A stretch of 64,000 bases of DNA, from assembly GCA_028820935.1 (NCBI GenBank), contig JAPPHZ010000044.1, positions 1 through 64,000 of the forward strand, given 5' to 3'. The DNA comes from a bacterium. Lineage in GTDB: Bacteria > Actinomycetota > Acidimicrobiia > Spongiisociales > Spongiisociaceae. The first letter of the stretch is position 1, and every line of letters starts with the position of its first letter. Below, one piece after another: positions 35,573 through 43,546 of this stretch. The position numbers and the translations under genes were made by a program. Below the pieces are notes generated by a model. It had not been told where the DNA came from, searched no databases, and saw only the letters and a program-made list of their open reading frames with translations.

Positions 35573-36920
35573 GTCGGCGGTCTTCTACCGGAGCCCCGGC
35601 GACGAGTACCCGCTGTTCGTCCGCGCCAGAGGTTGCCGGCTCTGGGACGACACCGGTCACGAGCTGGTGGACCTGACCAGCGGTGTCTCGGGAGCGGCCA
35701 TCATCGGCCAGGGCCGGGAGGACGTCGCCCGAGCGATGGCCGAGCAGGTGAGGCGCGTCTCCTACATGCACACCGTGGCCGGGACCAACCTCGCGCAGGA
35801 GCAGCTGGCGGCCAGGCTGGCGGACCTGGCTCCCGAGGGCACGGACAGGGTCATGTTCAGTTCGGGGGGTAGCGAGGCCAACGAGATCGCCCTACGTATC
35901 GCCCGCCAGTATCACCTGGCGCGCGGCGAACCCTCCAGGTGGAAGGTCGTGAGCCTGGCGCCGAGCTATCACGGCGCCACCGCCGGCGCCCTGTCGATGA
36001 CCGGTCGTTGGGACATCAGCCGGAGCTACGCGCCCTACCTGTTCAGGACCTGCAAGGTCCCCGCCCCGGTCACGTACCGGGGTCCCTACCGCGATCTGGC
36101 GCCCGAGGAGGCGGCGGCCCGGGCGGCCGGCGCGCTGGCCTCCGCCATCGAGAGCGAGGGACCCGACTCCGTCTCCGCCTTCATCGCCGAGCCGATCGCT
36201 CTCTCCACCGGAATGGCGGTCCCGCCGGACGGCTACTGGCACCTCGTCCGCGACGTGTGCGACCGCTACGGCGTCCTCTTCATCGCGGACGAGATCGTGA
36301 CCGGCATGTGGCGCACCGGTCGCTTTCTGGCACTCGACCATGCCGGCGTGTCGGCAGACATCACCACCCTGGCCAAGGGCTTGGGAGGAGGCTACGCCCC
36401 GCTGGGCGCCACCCTGATCAAGGGCTCGGTTGCCGACACCATCGCTGCGGAGAACCGCCGGATGGCCGAGGTCCACACCTACAGCGGGAGCGCCCAGTCC
36501 TGCGCGGTGGGCCTGGCGGTACTGGACATCATCGAAGAGGACGGGTTGGTGGAGCAGGGCGCGAAGAAGGGCGGGCTGCTGGCGGACCTGCTGTCCGACG
36601 AGATTGAGGATCTCCCCTGGGTGGGTGACGTGCGCGGCCGCGGGCTCCTTCGGGGGATCGAACTGGTGGCTGACAGGCAACGGCGAACTCCCCTACAGGA
36701 CCGGGCCGCGGTCGGCACGGCACTCCCGGAGGCCATGTGGCGGCGCGGATACCTCTCGCGGGCGATGCGACACGGAAGCGCCCTGGTCGGTGACGTGATC
36801 ACCGTCGCGCCGGCGCTCACGATCGAAGTCGATGAACTCGAGAGGGGTATCCTCGCCCTACGCTCCTCGGTCCTGGAGCTCGGACCCACCTGGGATGATC
36901 TGGTCCCCGACGAATCATGA
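35559..36920 (+). CDS. Class III PLP-dependent aminotransferase
   Basis: This 453-residue fold-type I transaminase has SSGGSEANEIALRIAR, the substrate-loop SYHGATAGALSMTG, IADEIVTGMWRTG with the conserved Asp, and the PLP Lys in TTLAKGLGGGYAPLGA. Members transfer an omega-amino group from beta-alanine, GABA, ornithine or similar amines. The ATG at 35559 overlaps the M20 gene by 14 nt; ATG at 35526 is an alternative. It is followed without a gap (ATGA) by a nucleoside phosphorylase. Confidence 0.87.
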   Translation: MAGDRSAVFYRSPGDEYPLFVRARGCRLWDDTGHELVDLTSGVSGAAIIGQGREDVARAMAEQVRRVSYMHTVAGTNLAQEQLAARLADLAPEGTDRVMFSSGGSEANEIALRIARQYHLARGEPSRWKVVSLAPSYHGATAGALSMTGRWDISRSYAPYLFRTCKVPAPVTYRGPYRDLAPEEAAARAAGALASAIESEGPDSVSAFIAEPIALSTGMAVPPDGYWHLVRDVCDRYGVLFIADEIVTGMWRTGRFLALDHAGVSADITTLAKGLGGGYAPLGATLIKGSVADTIAAENRRMAEVHTYSGSAQSCAVGLAVLDIIEEDGLVEQGAKKGGLLADLLSDEIEDLPWVGDVRGRGLLRGIELVADRQRRTPLQDRAAVGTALPEAMWRRGYLSRAMRHGSALVGDVITVAPALTIEVDELERGILALRSSVLELGPTWDDLVPDES

Positions 36921-37717
36921 GCACCTTCGACAAGTCGGCTATCGACAAGGACGCACGGCAGTACGCCACCCGGATCAGGCGTGGAGACGTGGGCCGCTAC
37001 GTGCTCCTACCGGGAGACCCGGCCCGGGTCGATCGGATCGCGAACCATCTCGACGATGTAGAACCGGTGGCGGACAGCCGGGAGTTCCGGACGATCACGG
37101 GCAGGTACCGGGACATCAAGGTCAGCGCCACCTCCACCGGCGTCGGGTGCCCCTCCGCCTCCATTGCCGTCGAAGAACTGGTGAACGTCGGGGCCACCCA
37201 CTTGATCAGGGTGGGCAGCACCGCAGGTATCCAGCCCGGAATCAGGACGGGAGGCATCGTCATCAACACCGGAGTGCTCCGCAACGACGGCACCTCTCGG
37301 GCCTACGTACCGGACACCTACCCGGCGATCGCCGACCACTTCCTGGTCCACGCTCTGATCGGGGCGGCGCAGGAGCGGCGGCAGCAGGCCGGTTTCGGGT
37401 TGCACATCGGCCTCGGCGCCTGTGACGACGCCTTCTACGCGGAGACACCCGAGTGGATCGAGCGCCACGCGAGGCTCGGGCTGCTGAACATCGAGATGGA
37501 GAGCTCCGCAATCCTCACGGTTGCCCAGCTCCGCGGGGTCCATGCGGCGATGGTGTGCGGCGTGTCCGGGAGCCTGGTGGAGGCCGACTTCGACTATGAC
37601 CGGGGCGAGCACGGCAACCAGCGCCTCGTGGAGGCCTGGGAGAACGCGATCACTATCGCTCTGGAGGCGATCGTCCGCCACGACACGGAACACTCCGATC
37701 CGTCGACCGCAGGATGA
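36917..37717 (+). CDS. Uridine-phosphorylase-type nucleoside phosphorylase
   Basis: This 266-residue PNP/UDP family 1 enzyme has LLPGDPARVDRIA near 29-41, the phosphate-binding THLIRVGSTAGIQPG, and the ribose/base motif LNIEMESSAILTVAQLRG. These are closest in style to Udp (EMES rather than the DeoD MEAA pattern). It would release a base and pentose-1-phosphate. It overlaps both the aminotransferase and adenosine deaminase genes by 4 nt, so the three are translationally linked. Confidence 0.85.
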   Translation: MSTFDKSAIDKDARQYATRIRRGDVGRYVLLPGDPARVDRIANHLDDVEPVADSREFRTITGRYRDIKVSATSTGVGCPSASIAVEELVNVGATHLIRVGSTAGIQPGIRTGGIVINTGVLRNDGTSRAYVPDTYPAIADHFLVHALIGAAQERRQQAGFGLHIGLGACDDAFYAETPEWIERHARLGLLNIEMESSAILTVAQLRGVHAAMVCGVSGSLVEADFDYDRGEHGNQRLVEAWENAITIALEAIVRHDTEHSDPSTAG

Positions 37718-38823
37718 ACGAGGGACCGGCGTCCGGCCCCCTTGACCGCTTGATCGCGGGGATGCCCAAGGCCGAGTTGCACATCCACCTTGAGGGGTCC
37801 GTCCAACCGGCCACGGCTGTCGAGTTGGCCCGGCGCCACGACCTCGTCCACACGCTTCCTACCACCGACCCGGCCCGGCTCGCCGACTGGTTCGAGTTCA
37901 CGGACTTCGCGGACTTCATCCGGGTGATCACGGCCGTCCAGAAACTGATCCGGACAGCCGATGACTTCGCGCTGGTCGCCTACCAGGCGGGCGCCGCAAT
38001 GGCGGAACAGAACATCCGCTACAGCGAGTTGACGGTTTCCCCCTACAACCACACGCACATCTTCGACAAGGGACTGAGCATCGGCGCGATCCTCACCGGA
38101 CTGGAGGAGGGGCGGAGGAGCGCCAAGGCGGACTTCGGCGTCGAGATGCGTTGGGTGTTCGACATCGCCAGGAACTTCTGCTTCTCCGGCCCGGGCGGCG
38201 TCTACGACCCCCATCCGGCCGAGACCACGCTCCGTTACGCGCTCGAGGGACAGGAAAACGGTGTGGTGGCGCTGGGAATCGGAGGCAACGAGGAGGGGCG
38301 CCCTCCGGAACCGTTCGCGCATGCCTTCCGCGAGGCCGGACGGCAGGGCCTCGGACGCGTCCCCCACGCCGGAGAGTCGCTGGCGCCCTGGGCTGCCGGA
38401 CACGTTCGTGGATCGATCGAAGCACTCGGGGCGGATCGCATCGGTCATGGCATCGGGGTGATCAAGGACCCCCACCTCCTCGCCATGTTGCTGGACCGCG
38501 CCATACCACTCGAGGTATGTCCCACCAGCAACCTGAGAACCCGGGTCTGCGAGCGCCTCGCGCTACACCCCTTCCCGCACCTCGACGGGATGGGCTTGAA
38601 GATCACGCTCAACAGCGACGATCCGCCCATGTTCGGGAACACCCTGAACGACGAGTACCGGCTGTTGTCCACCGGATTCGGCTACGGACCGGCGGACCTG
38701 GCCCGGATCGCCCGCAACGCCTTCACGGCCGCCCTGCGCGAGCCCGCTCTACGCCGGTCGTTTCTCGATGAGTTCGACGCATGGGCCCGCACGCACGGCA
38801 TCGAGGCAACCTCAGCAAGTTGA
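37714..38823 (+). CDS. Adenosine deaminase family protein
   Basis: This 369-residue enzyme has the adenosine deaminase signatures PKAELHIHLEGS (18-29, two zinc His), GIGGNEEG, VPHAGES (zinc His and catalytic Glu region), RIGHGIG, and LNSDDPPMFG near the end. It deaminates adenosine or a 6-substituted or 5-modified relative. The ATG overlaps the phosphorylase stop. It ends the Dpp-type operon and converges on ackA with 17 nt between. Confidence 0.9.
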   Translation: MNEGPASGPLDRLIAGMPKAELHIHLEGSVQPATAVELARRHDLVHTLPTTDPARLADWFEFTDFADFIRVITAVQKLIRTADDFALVAYQAGAAMAEQNIRYSELTVSPYNHTHIFDKGLSIGAILTGLEEGRRSAKADFGVEMRWVFDIARNFCFSGPGGVYDPHPAETTLRYALEGQENGVVALGIGGNEEGRPPEPFAHAFREAGRQGLGRVPHAGESLAPWAAGHVRGSIEALGADRIGHGIGVIKDPHLLAMLLDRAIPLEVCPTSNLRTRVCERLALHPFPHLDGMGLKITLNSDDPPMFGNTLNDEYRLLSTGFGYGPADLARIARNAFTAALREPALRRSFLDEFDAWARTHGIEATSAS

Positions 38824-38840
38824 TGGCCCGCGAGGCCCTA

Positions 38841-40034
38841 TCAAGACAAGCGGTCGTTGACGAGGCGGGCCGTGTCCCGGGCTATCAGGGATTCCTCGTC
38901 GGTGGGGATCACCAGGATGTCAACAGGGCCGGCGTCGGTGGAGATGCGCCTCTCCCCCTCGCCACGGTTACGGGCGGGATCCACGACCAGGCCCAGCGTC
39001 TCCAGACCGCTCAGGATGAGGTGGCGAACCTCATGGCTGTTCTCCCCGATGCCGCCGGATAAGACCACCCCGTCGCACGGCGCCACCTGAACCAGGAAGG
39101 CGCCTAGGTACCGGCGGACCCGGTGGGCGAAGGTCTCCACGGCCAGAGCGGCAGCCGGATCGCCGGCCCGGGCGCGGCGGGCAACCCGGCGAAAGTCGGA
39201 CGATGTCCCGCTCAGGCCGAGTAGACCTCCCTCCCTCTGGAGCCCTCGCCGGATCTCGGAGACAGGCAACCCGGCCTCCAGGAGGTGGAACACCACCGCC
39301 GGATCGATGTCGCCGCTCCGGGTGCCCATTACCAGCCCCTCCAACGGCGTCATCCCCATGGAAGTGTCGACTGCCTTCCCGTCCCGGATGGCGCATGCCG
39401 AGGCTCCGGCGCCGAGATGCAGGGTCACAAGGTTGGGTCGGGAGTTTTCCAGCAACCGGCCGGCTCGCTCCGCCAGGTACCGGTGGCTGATCCCGTGGAA
39501 CCCGTAACGCCTCACCCCGAAGTCCCGCCACCAGCGCTCGGGGACCGCGTACCGGTAGGCGTGCGGGGGGAGCGTGGAGAAGAAGGCGGTGTCGAATACC
39601 GCCACGCCCACCGCTCCCGGCAGGAGCTCGCGGGCGGCCCGGATACCCGCCAGGTTGGCCGGGTTGTGGAGCGGGGCGAGTGTGCCCAGGGACTCGACCT
39701 CCGCGATGACCGAGCGGTCGATGACCACGGACTCGGCAAAACGGTCACCTCCGTGCACGACCCGGTGGCCCACCCCCACGATCTCGGCCGGGTCGCCGAT
39801 CGCCGGTGGAGACCCCCACCCGGCCAGGGCCTCCACGATCGCCGCCACCCCCTGCCGGTAGTCCCCGACCTCCAGTTCGACCTCATACTCCCGGTCCCCC
39901 GCAGTGTGGAGGTGTCTCGGCAGATCCCCACCGACGCCATCGATGATCCCACCCGCGAGGAGATCCTCCGGCCCCTGCCCGTACAGCTTGTACTTGATCG
40001 ACGAGCTACCGCAGTTGATAACCAGTACTGGCAT
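38841..40034 (-). CDS. ackA: Acetate kinase
   Basis: This 397-residue ASKHA-fold enzyme has the N-terminal VINCGSSSIKYKLY (5-18), GHRVVHGG, VAVFDTAFFSTLP, YRYAVPERWWRDFGVRRYGFHG, and HLGAGASACAIRDGKAVDTSMGM (split over about 205-227). It interconverts acetyl phosphate and acetate with ADP/ATP. No phosphotransacetylase is nearby. Instead it lies 43 nt downstream of the UGSC selenoprotein on the same strand. In glycine-reductase systems, selenoprotein-derived acetyl phosphate is used by acetate kinase, so the pairing is suggestive. Confidence 0.93.
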   Translation of the reverse strand: MPVLVINCGSSSIKYKLYGQGPEDLLAGGIIDGVGGDLPRHLHTAGDREYEVELEVGDYRQGVAAIVEALAGWGSPPAIGDPAEIVGVGHRVVHGGDRFAESVVIDRSVIAEVESLGTLAPLHNPANLAGIRAARELLPGAVGVAVFDTAFFSTLPPHAYRYAVPERWWRDFGVRRYGFHGISHRYLAERAGRLLENSRPNLVTLHLGAGASACAIRDGKAVDTSMGMTPLEGLVMGTRSGDIDPAVVFHLLEAGLPVSEIRRGLQREGGLLGLSGTSSDFRRVARRARAGDPAAALAVETFAHRVRRYLGAFLVQVAPCDGVVLSGGIGENSHEVRHLILSGLETLGLVVDPARNRGEGERRISTDAGPVDILVIPTDEESLIARDTARLVNDRLS

Positions 40035-40077
40035 CTGATTCCTTGCGGCGCTCCCTAGACGGGCGTCCTCAGGAGGG

Positions 40078-40593
40078 TTATCCGGCCGTCAACGCGTCGA
40101 GGATGGCGGGAAAGGCCGCTTCGGCGAGAGCCCCCATCTCCTCGTCGGTCCGCTGCTGGATCGGATGGTCGGTGAGCACCCGGAGGGGGTGCATGCCCAG
40201 AGCCTTGCCTTGCGCGTCGGCCGCCTGCGCGAAGCGGTCGGAAGCCACGAAAACGCCCGGCACGCCCAGGTCTTCCAGATCGACTATGTCGTGCACACTG
40301 CACGACGCGCAGGAGCCTCAGTCGGCCAGGGCTTCGATCACCGCCCCGCATTCGGCGGCGATCTGCCGGCGAAGGTCGAGCGGCGCCGGCTTGGAGAAGG
40401 TGGGCTTGCGATAGTGCCGCACCGCCACCCCCATCTCGGTCAGCAGTTCGTCCAGCCTCCTGAGGAACACGTCACCACGAGGCTTGGAGATATCCAGCAG
40501 GCCGACCGTTCCGGTCGCGATGTCGGCGGGACGAGGGCTGATGGGCCGCTCCCCGGTGGTTCTCTCGCTGGTCGGATCCAACAGTGTCGTCAT
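40078..40593 (-). CDS. UGSC-motif selenoprotein (in-frame UGA = Sec92)
   Basis: Two same-frame ORFs are separated only by TGA at 40318-40320. Read through, they give a 171-residue protein with ALAD-Sec-GSCASCSVHDI in the middle, the defining motif of the UGSC (seleno)protein family. The N-terminal GTVGLLDISKPRGDVFLRRL and RKPTFSKPAP segments, and the downstream GVPGVFVASDRF, fit that family in both halves. A SECIS-like hairpin begins 11 nt after the UGA. AGGGG precedes the ATG. It sits 9 nt after a thioredoxin-like partner gene and just before ackA. A redox role is inferred from Sec and CxxC; the reaction is unknown. Confidence 0.88.
40288..40306 (-). promoter_or_regulatory. SECIS-like hairpin directly after the UGA codon
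   Basis: In the transcript, GUCGUGCA pairs with UGCACGAC (8 perfect base pairs) around a three-base GUG loop. The stem starts 11 nt after the UGA and the loop lies at positions 23-25 counted from its U. Bacterial SECIS elements sit at this distance and carry a G at the start of the apical loop for SelB binding. It lies inside the coding sequence for ASCSVHD. Confidence 0.75.
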
Positions 40594-40602
40594 GAAGCAC
40601 CC

Positions 40603-42045
40603 CTAATGGTCGATCGCCACGGTGGTTATCTCCGAGCCGGCCCTGCCACCGACCCAGCCCGAGATTATCGCCGAGAATCCTCCCGCGTCCCCGCCCGCAT
40701 GGACGAACCACAGACCTTCGGGGCCGAACTTCGGAATCTCCTCCCGCCGGTCCGCCAGCCAGGGCGGCATGCCCTCGGCTGCCCCGCCCGCCCCGGCCAC
40801 CATCTCCGAGGTCGGCAGCGTGAGCAGCGAGTGGATCTCCTCGCCCAGACGGGCCTTCGTCCAACCCGCCCGCCGAAAGAGCCGGGCATGTTCGGGGGAG
40901 ACTACGACGATCGCTTCGGACATTCCCGCCAGCTTCGGGTGCGCGACCATCCGCAGCTGCAGCGCCAGGGTCCTGGCGAGCGACTCGGGAGTGCGGGACT
41001 TCTGGTCGACCACCTCGATCGGTCCGTGGGCGGCGAAGAGCGTAACCGTGGACTCCTCGGGCGCGAAGCCCCGCTGGACGGCCAGAGACTCCCAGGGAGA
41101 GCCTTCCTCGTCCTCCGGGAAACAGAACGCGAGCTTGCTCGGGCTGCCGAAGGTCGCCTGATCGACTCCACCGGGACGGGCGCCGCCGACGTTGCGGACC
41201 ACCAGGTTGAGAGCCCGCCCGATGGTGAGGTTGGCCCGGTTGCCCTGGCCGAGCACGTTGACTCCCGAGTTCATCCCGATCTGCCTCCGCACCGGCCCGT
41301 TGACGATCAGCACCGGCCCTGAGAAATAGGTGGTGGCCGACACCCCGTGGATGTTGAAACCGCGCCCGGCCGCCGCCTCCACCGCGGCCAGCACCACCGG
41401 CAGGTATTCGGGCCGGCAGCCGGCCATCACCGCGTTGATAGCCACCTTCTCCACCGTGCATTCGGCCAGATCGGGTGGGAGGGTGCATAGCACCTGGTCG
41501 GGAGGAAGATCGGTGCCCTCCAGCATCCGCGCCACCCGCTCCTCGGTCGGAGGAACGACAGGAAGGCCGTCCGTCCATCCCCGGGCGAAGGCGGCCTCCA
41601 CGGGATCCTCGGCAGTCCCGAGTTCGATGCGCTGCGACAACATGGCATGGGGCGAATGGCGCCGGAGAAGCCTCTGGTAGTTGTCGGGCAGCATCGTGTC
41701 CGAGCCGCATCCAGGCCGCTGTTCCGGAAGTCCGGCCCCCAGGCCGATCGCTCCGGTTACGCGTTCCCATCCGGAGCGGTACCACCCGGCCTGCTCGTCG
41801 GCCACCTCACCGTCCTCGATCCGGTACACGGTGGGGGTCGTCTCGGTATCGAGACGCCACGAGATGTCCAACTCCCCGTCGTGGACCACCTCGAAACCCT
41901 CGGGAAAGCCGGCTTGATCCTGGGAGACGATCACCACGCCGTCCTCCCGCCCGGCGATTTCAGCCAGCACGGGCACCACCAGATGGCAGGTCTCGCAGTC
42001 ATCCTTGACCACCACCAGCAATCCGTCAGCGATAGGCAGGCTCAT
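40603..42045 (-). CDS. Thioredoxin-like domain protein associated with the UGSC selenoprotein
   Basis: This 480-residue protein has an N-terminal thioredoxin-like segment, LLVVVKDDCETCHLVVPVL, with a CxxC (C17, C20). A long C-terminal region of about 350 residues is not assignable to a known enzyme by eye. It includes GWTDGLPVVPPTEERV, NAVMAGCRPEYLPVVLAAV, SATTYFSGPVLIVNGP and FVHAGGDAGGFSAII. It ends 9 nt before the selenoprotein, so the two are surely co-expressed. The arrangement suggests that its CxxC exchanges electrons with the Sec/Cys site. The C-terminal region might bind the substrate; this is inference. Confidence 0.7.
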   Translation of the reverse strand: MSLPIADGLLVVVKDDCETCHLVVPVLAEIAGREDGVVIVSQDQAGFPEGFEVVHDGELDISWRLDTETTPTVYRIEDGEVADEQAGWYRSGWERVTGAIGLGAGLPEQRPGCGSDTMLPDNYQRLLRRHSPHAMLSQRIELGTAEDPVEAAFARGWTDGLPVVPPTEERVARMLEGTDLPPDQVLCTLPPDLAECTVEKVAINAVMAGCRPEYLPVVLAAVEAAAGRGFNIHGVSATTYFSGPVLIVNGPVRRQIGMNSGVNVLGQGNRANLTIGRALNLVVRNVGGARPGGVDQATFGSPSKLAFCFPEDEEGSPWESLAVQRGFAPEESTVTLFAAHGPIEVVDQKSRTPESLARTLALQLRMVAHPKLAGMSEAIVVVSPEHARLFRRAGWTKARLGEEIHSLLTLPTSEMVAGAGGAAEGMPPWLADRREEIPKFGPEGLWFVHAGGDAGGFSAIISGWVGGRAGSEITTVAIDH

Positions 42046-42194
42046 AGATTATCCCGTGGGTTGCGATCAGCCCAGCGTACCCGCGCTCCCGGCAGCGGAT
42101 ACCTTGCCGGGGTCTGAGGCCGAGCGTCCCGTCCTTAGAATGGCCTACGGCTCAGGTTTCGAGATCGACCTCGTGGAGAGGAAGAGTCACCACC

Positions 42195-43337
42195 ATGATG
42201 AAGCGAGCTATCCCACTCCTCAGCGTGCTGGTACTGGCGGTCCTTGCTTGCTCAGGCGACGGGGAAGCCACCACGACGCCGGCCGAGACCACAGCCACGT
42301 CCGCGGGAGAGGTGGCGACAACGGTCGCGGAGGTGACCGTGGCAACACCGCCCACCGGAGGCACCCTGGCCCGGGTTCAGAACCGCGGCGCCTTGCGTTG
42401 CGGGGTTGGCGACAGCGCGATCGGTTTCGCGGAGCCCCAGGAGGACGGCTCGTACAACGGCTTTGACGCCGACTTCTGCCGTACGGTAGCCGCCGCGATA
42501 TTCGGCGACGCCGACGCCGTGGAGTTCGTCGGCACCACCTCCGCCGAGCGGTTCACCGTGCTGGCCGCCGGCGGGGTCGACGTGCTGTTCCGTACCACCA
42601 CCTGGACCCAGAGCAGGGACACGGAGCTGGGCGGCGACTTCGGCCCCACCACCTTCTACGACGGCCAGCGGATCATGGGCAAGGCCGAACTCGGGTTCAC
42701 CGACGCATCGACGGTGGCTGACGTGGACGGCGCCCGGGTCTGCGCCAACGCCGGTACGACAACCGAGAAGAACATCACCGAAGGCGCCCGGGTTGCCGGC
42801 GCCGAGATCGAGCTGGTGACCACCGAAGGAACTCCCGAGGCGATGGAACTGTTCCGCGGAGGTTCGTGCGACCTCATCACCTCGGACGGGTCACGGCTGT
42901 TCGGTGAGCGCTTCTCGGCCGTAGCGAACGGGGAGATCAGCGAGGGCGAATGGATCATCTTCCCGAAATCCCCGATCTCGAAGGAACCCCTCGGTCCCAT
43001 GTACCGCCAGAACGACAGCCAGTGGGCGGACATCATCAACTGGACGGTGTACGCGCTGGTGATCGCCGACGAGAAGGGCATCACCTCGGCCAACGTCGAA
43101 GAGATGGTGGCGAATCCGCCCGATCCGGAGGCGGGCCGGCTACTCGGCGTGGGCGAGGACGAGCTGCAGACAAAGATGGGGCTTCCGGCCGATGCCTTCG
43201 CACAGGCCATTCGCGCGGTCGGCAACTACGACGAGATCCATGTGCGGAACCTGGGGCCTCTGGGCATCACCCGAGCCGGTTCGATCAATGCCCGGTGGAC
43301 CGAGGGCGGCCTGATCTACGCACCGCCCGCCCGCTGA
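42195..43337 (+). CDS. General amino-acid ABC transporter substrate-binding protein (AapJ/BztA-like), orphan
   Basis: This 380-residue lipoprotein has the lipobox VLAC and a Thr/Ala-rich linker. The SBP_bac_3 domain has the AapJ pattern NRGALRCGVGDSAIGF, YNGFDADFCRTVAAAIFGD, FRTTTWTQSRDTELGGDF and GGSCDLITSDGSRL. It should bind polar L-amino acids. No permease or ATPase follows, so partners must be encoded elsewhere. It is divergent from the UGSC operon with 149 nt between. Confidence 0.87.
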   Translation: MMKRAIPLLSVLVLAVLACSGDGEATTTPAETTATSAGEVATTVAEVTVATPPTGGTLARVQNRGALRCGVGDSAIGFAEPQEDGSYNGFDADFCRTVAAAIFGDADAVEFVGTTSAERFTVLAAGGVDVLFRTTTWTQSRDTELGGDFGPTTFYDGQRIMGKAELGFTDASTVADVDGARVCANAGTTTEKNITEGARVAGAEIELVTTEGTPEAMELFRGGSCDLITSDGSRLFGERFSAVANGEISEGEWIIFPKSPISKEPLGPMYRQNDSQWADIINWTVYALVIADEKGITSANVEEMVANPPDPEAGRLLGVGEDELQTKMGLPADAFAQAIRAVGNYDEIHVRNLGPLGITRAGSINARWTEGGLIYAPPAR

Positions 43338-43434
43338 GGGCGTCTCTCTAACGGAGAACCATCGTCCGCCACGCGGTTGTCAGCAAATTATATCTGTAAA
43401 ATCTGTATCAGTCTGTTTTATGTCACACTCATGC

Positions 43435-43440
43435 TATAGT
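43435..43440 (+). promoter_or_regulatory. Candidate -10 box in an AT-rich island before the HNH gene
   Basis: TATAGT sits in a conspicuous AT-rich stretch (about 43378-43470) unlike the GC-rich surroundings. No good -35 is visible at the proper distance. It is the best promoter candidate for the HNH gene, whose start lies about 105 nt further on. Confidence 0.35.
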
Positions 43441-43546
43441 ATACGAACAAATATACGGATACCTACTCGACTTCGCGGACGACGACACAGCCCAACCCGC
43501 CGGGGCGCACATCGCCTCGCCAGGCAGGTCGCATGTCAGTGAGTTG

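Noticed and set aside
40078-40593. Two small ORFs (40318-40593 and 40078-40296) as separate genes or a pseudogene
   Set aside because: They are in the same frame, split only by one TGA inside the UGSC motif, with a SECIS-like hairpin after it.
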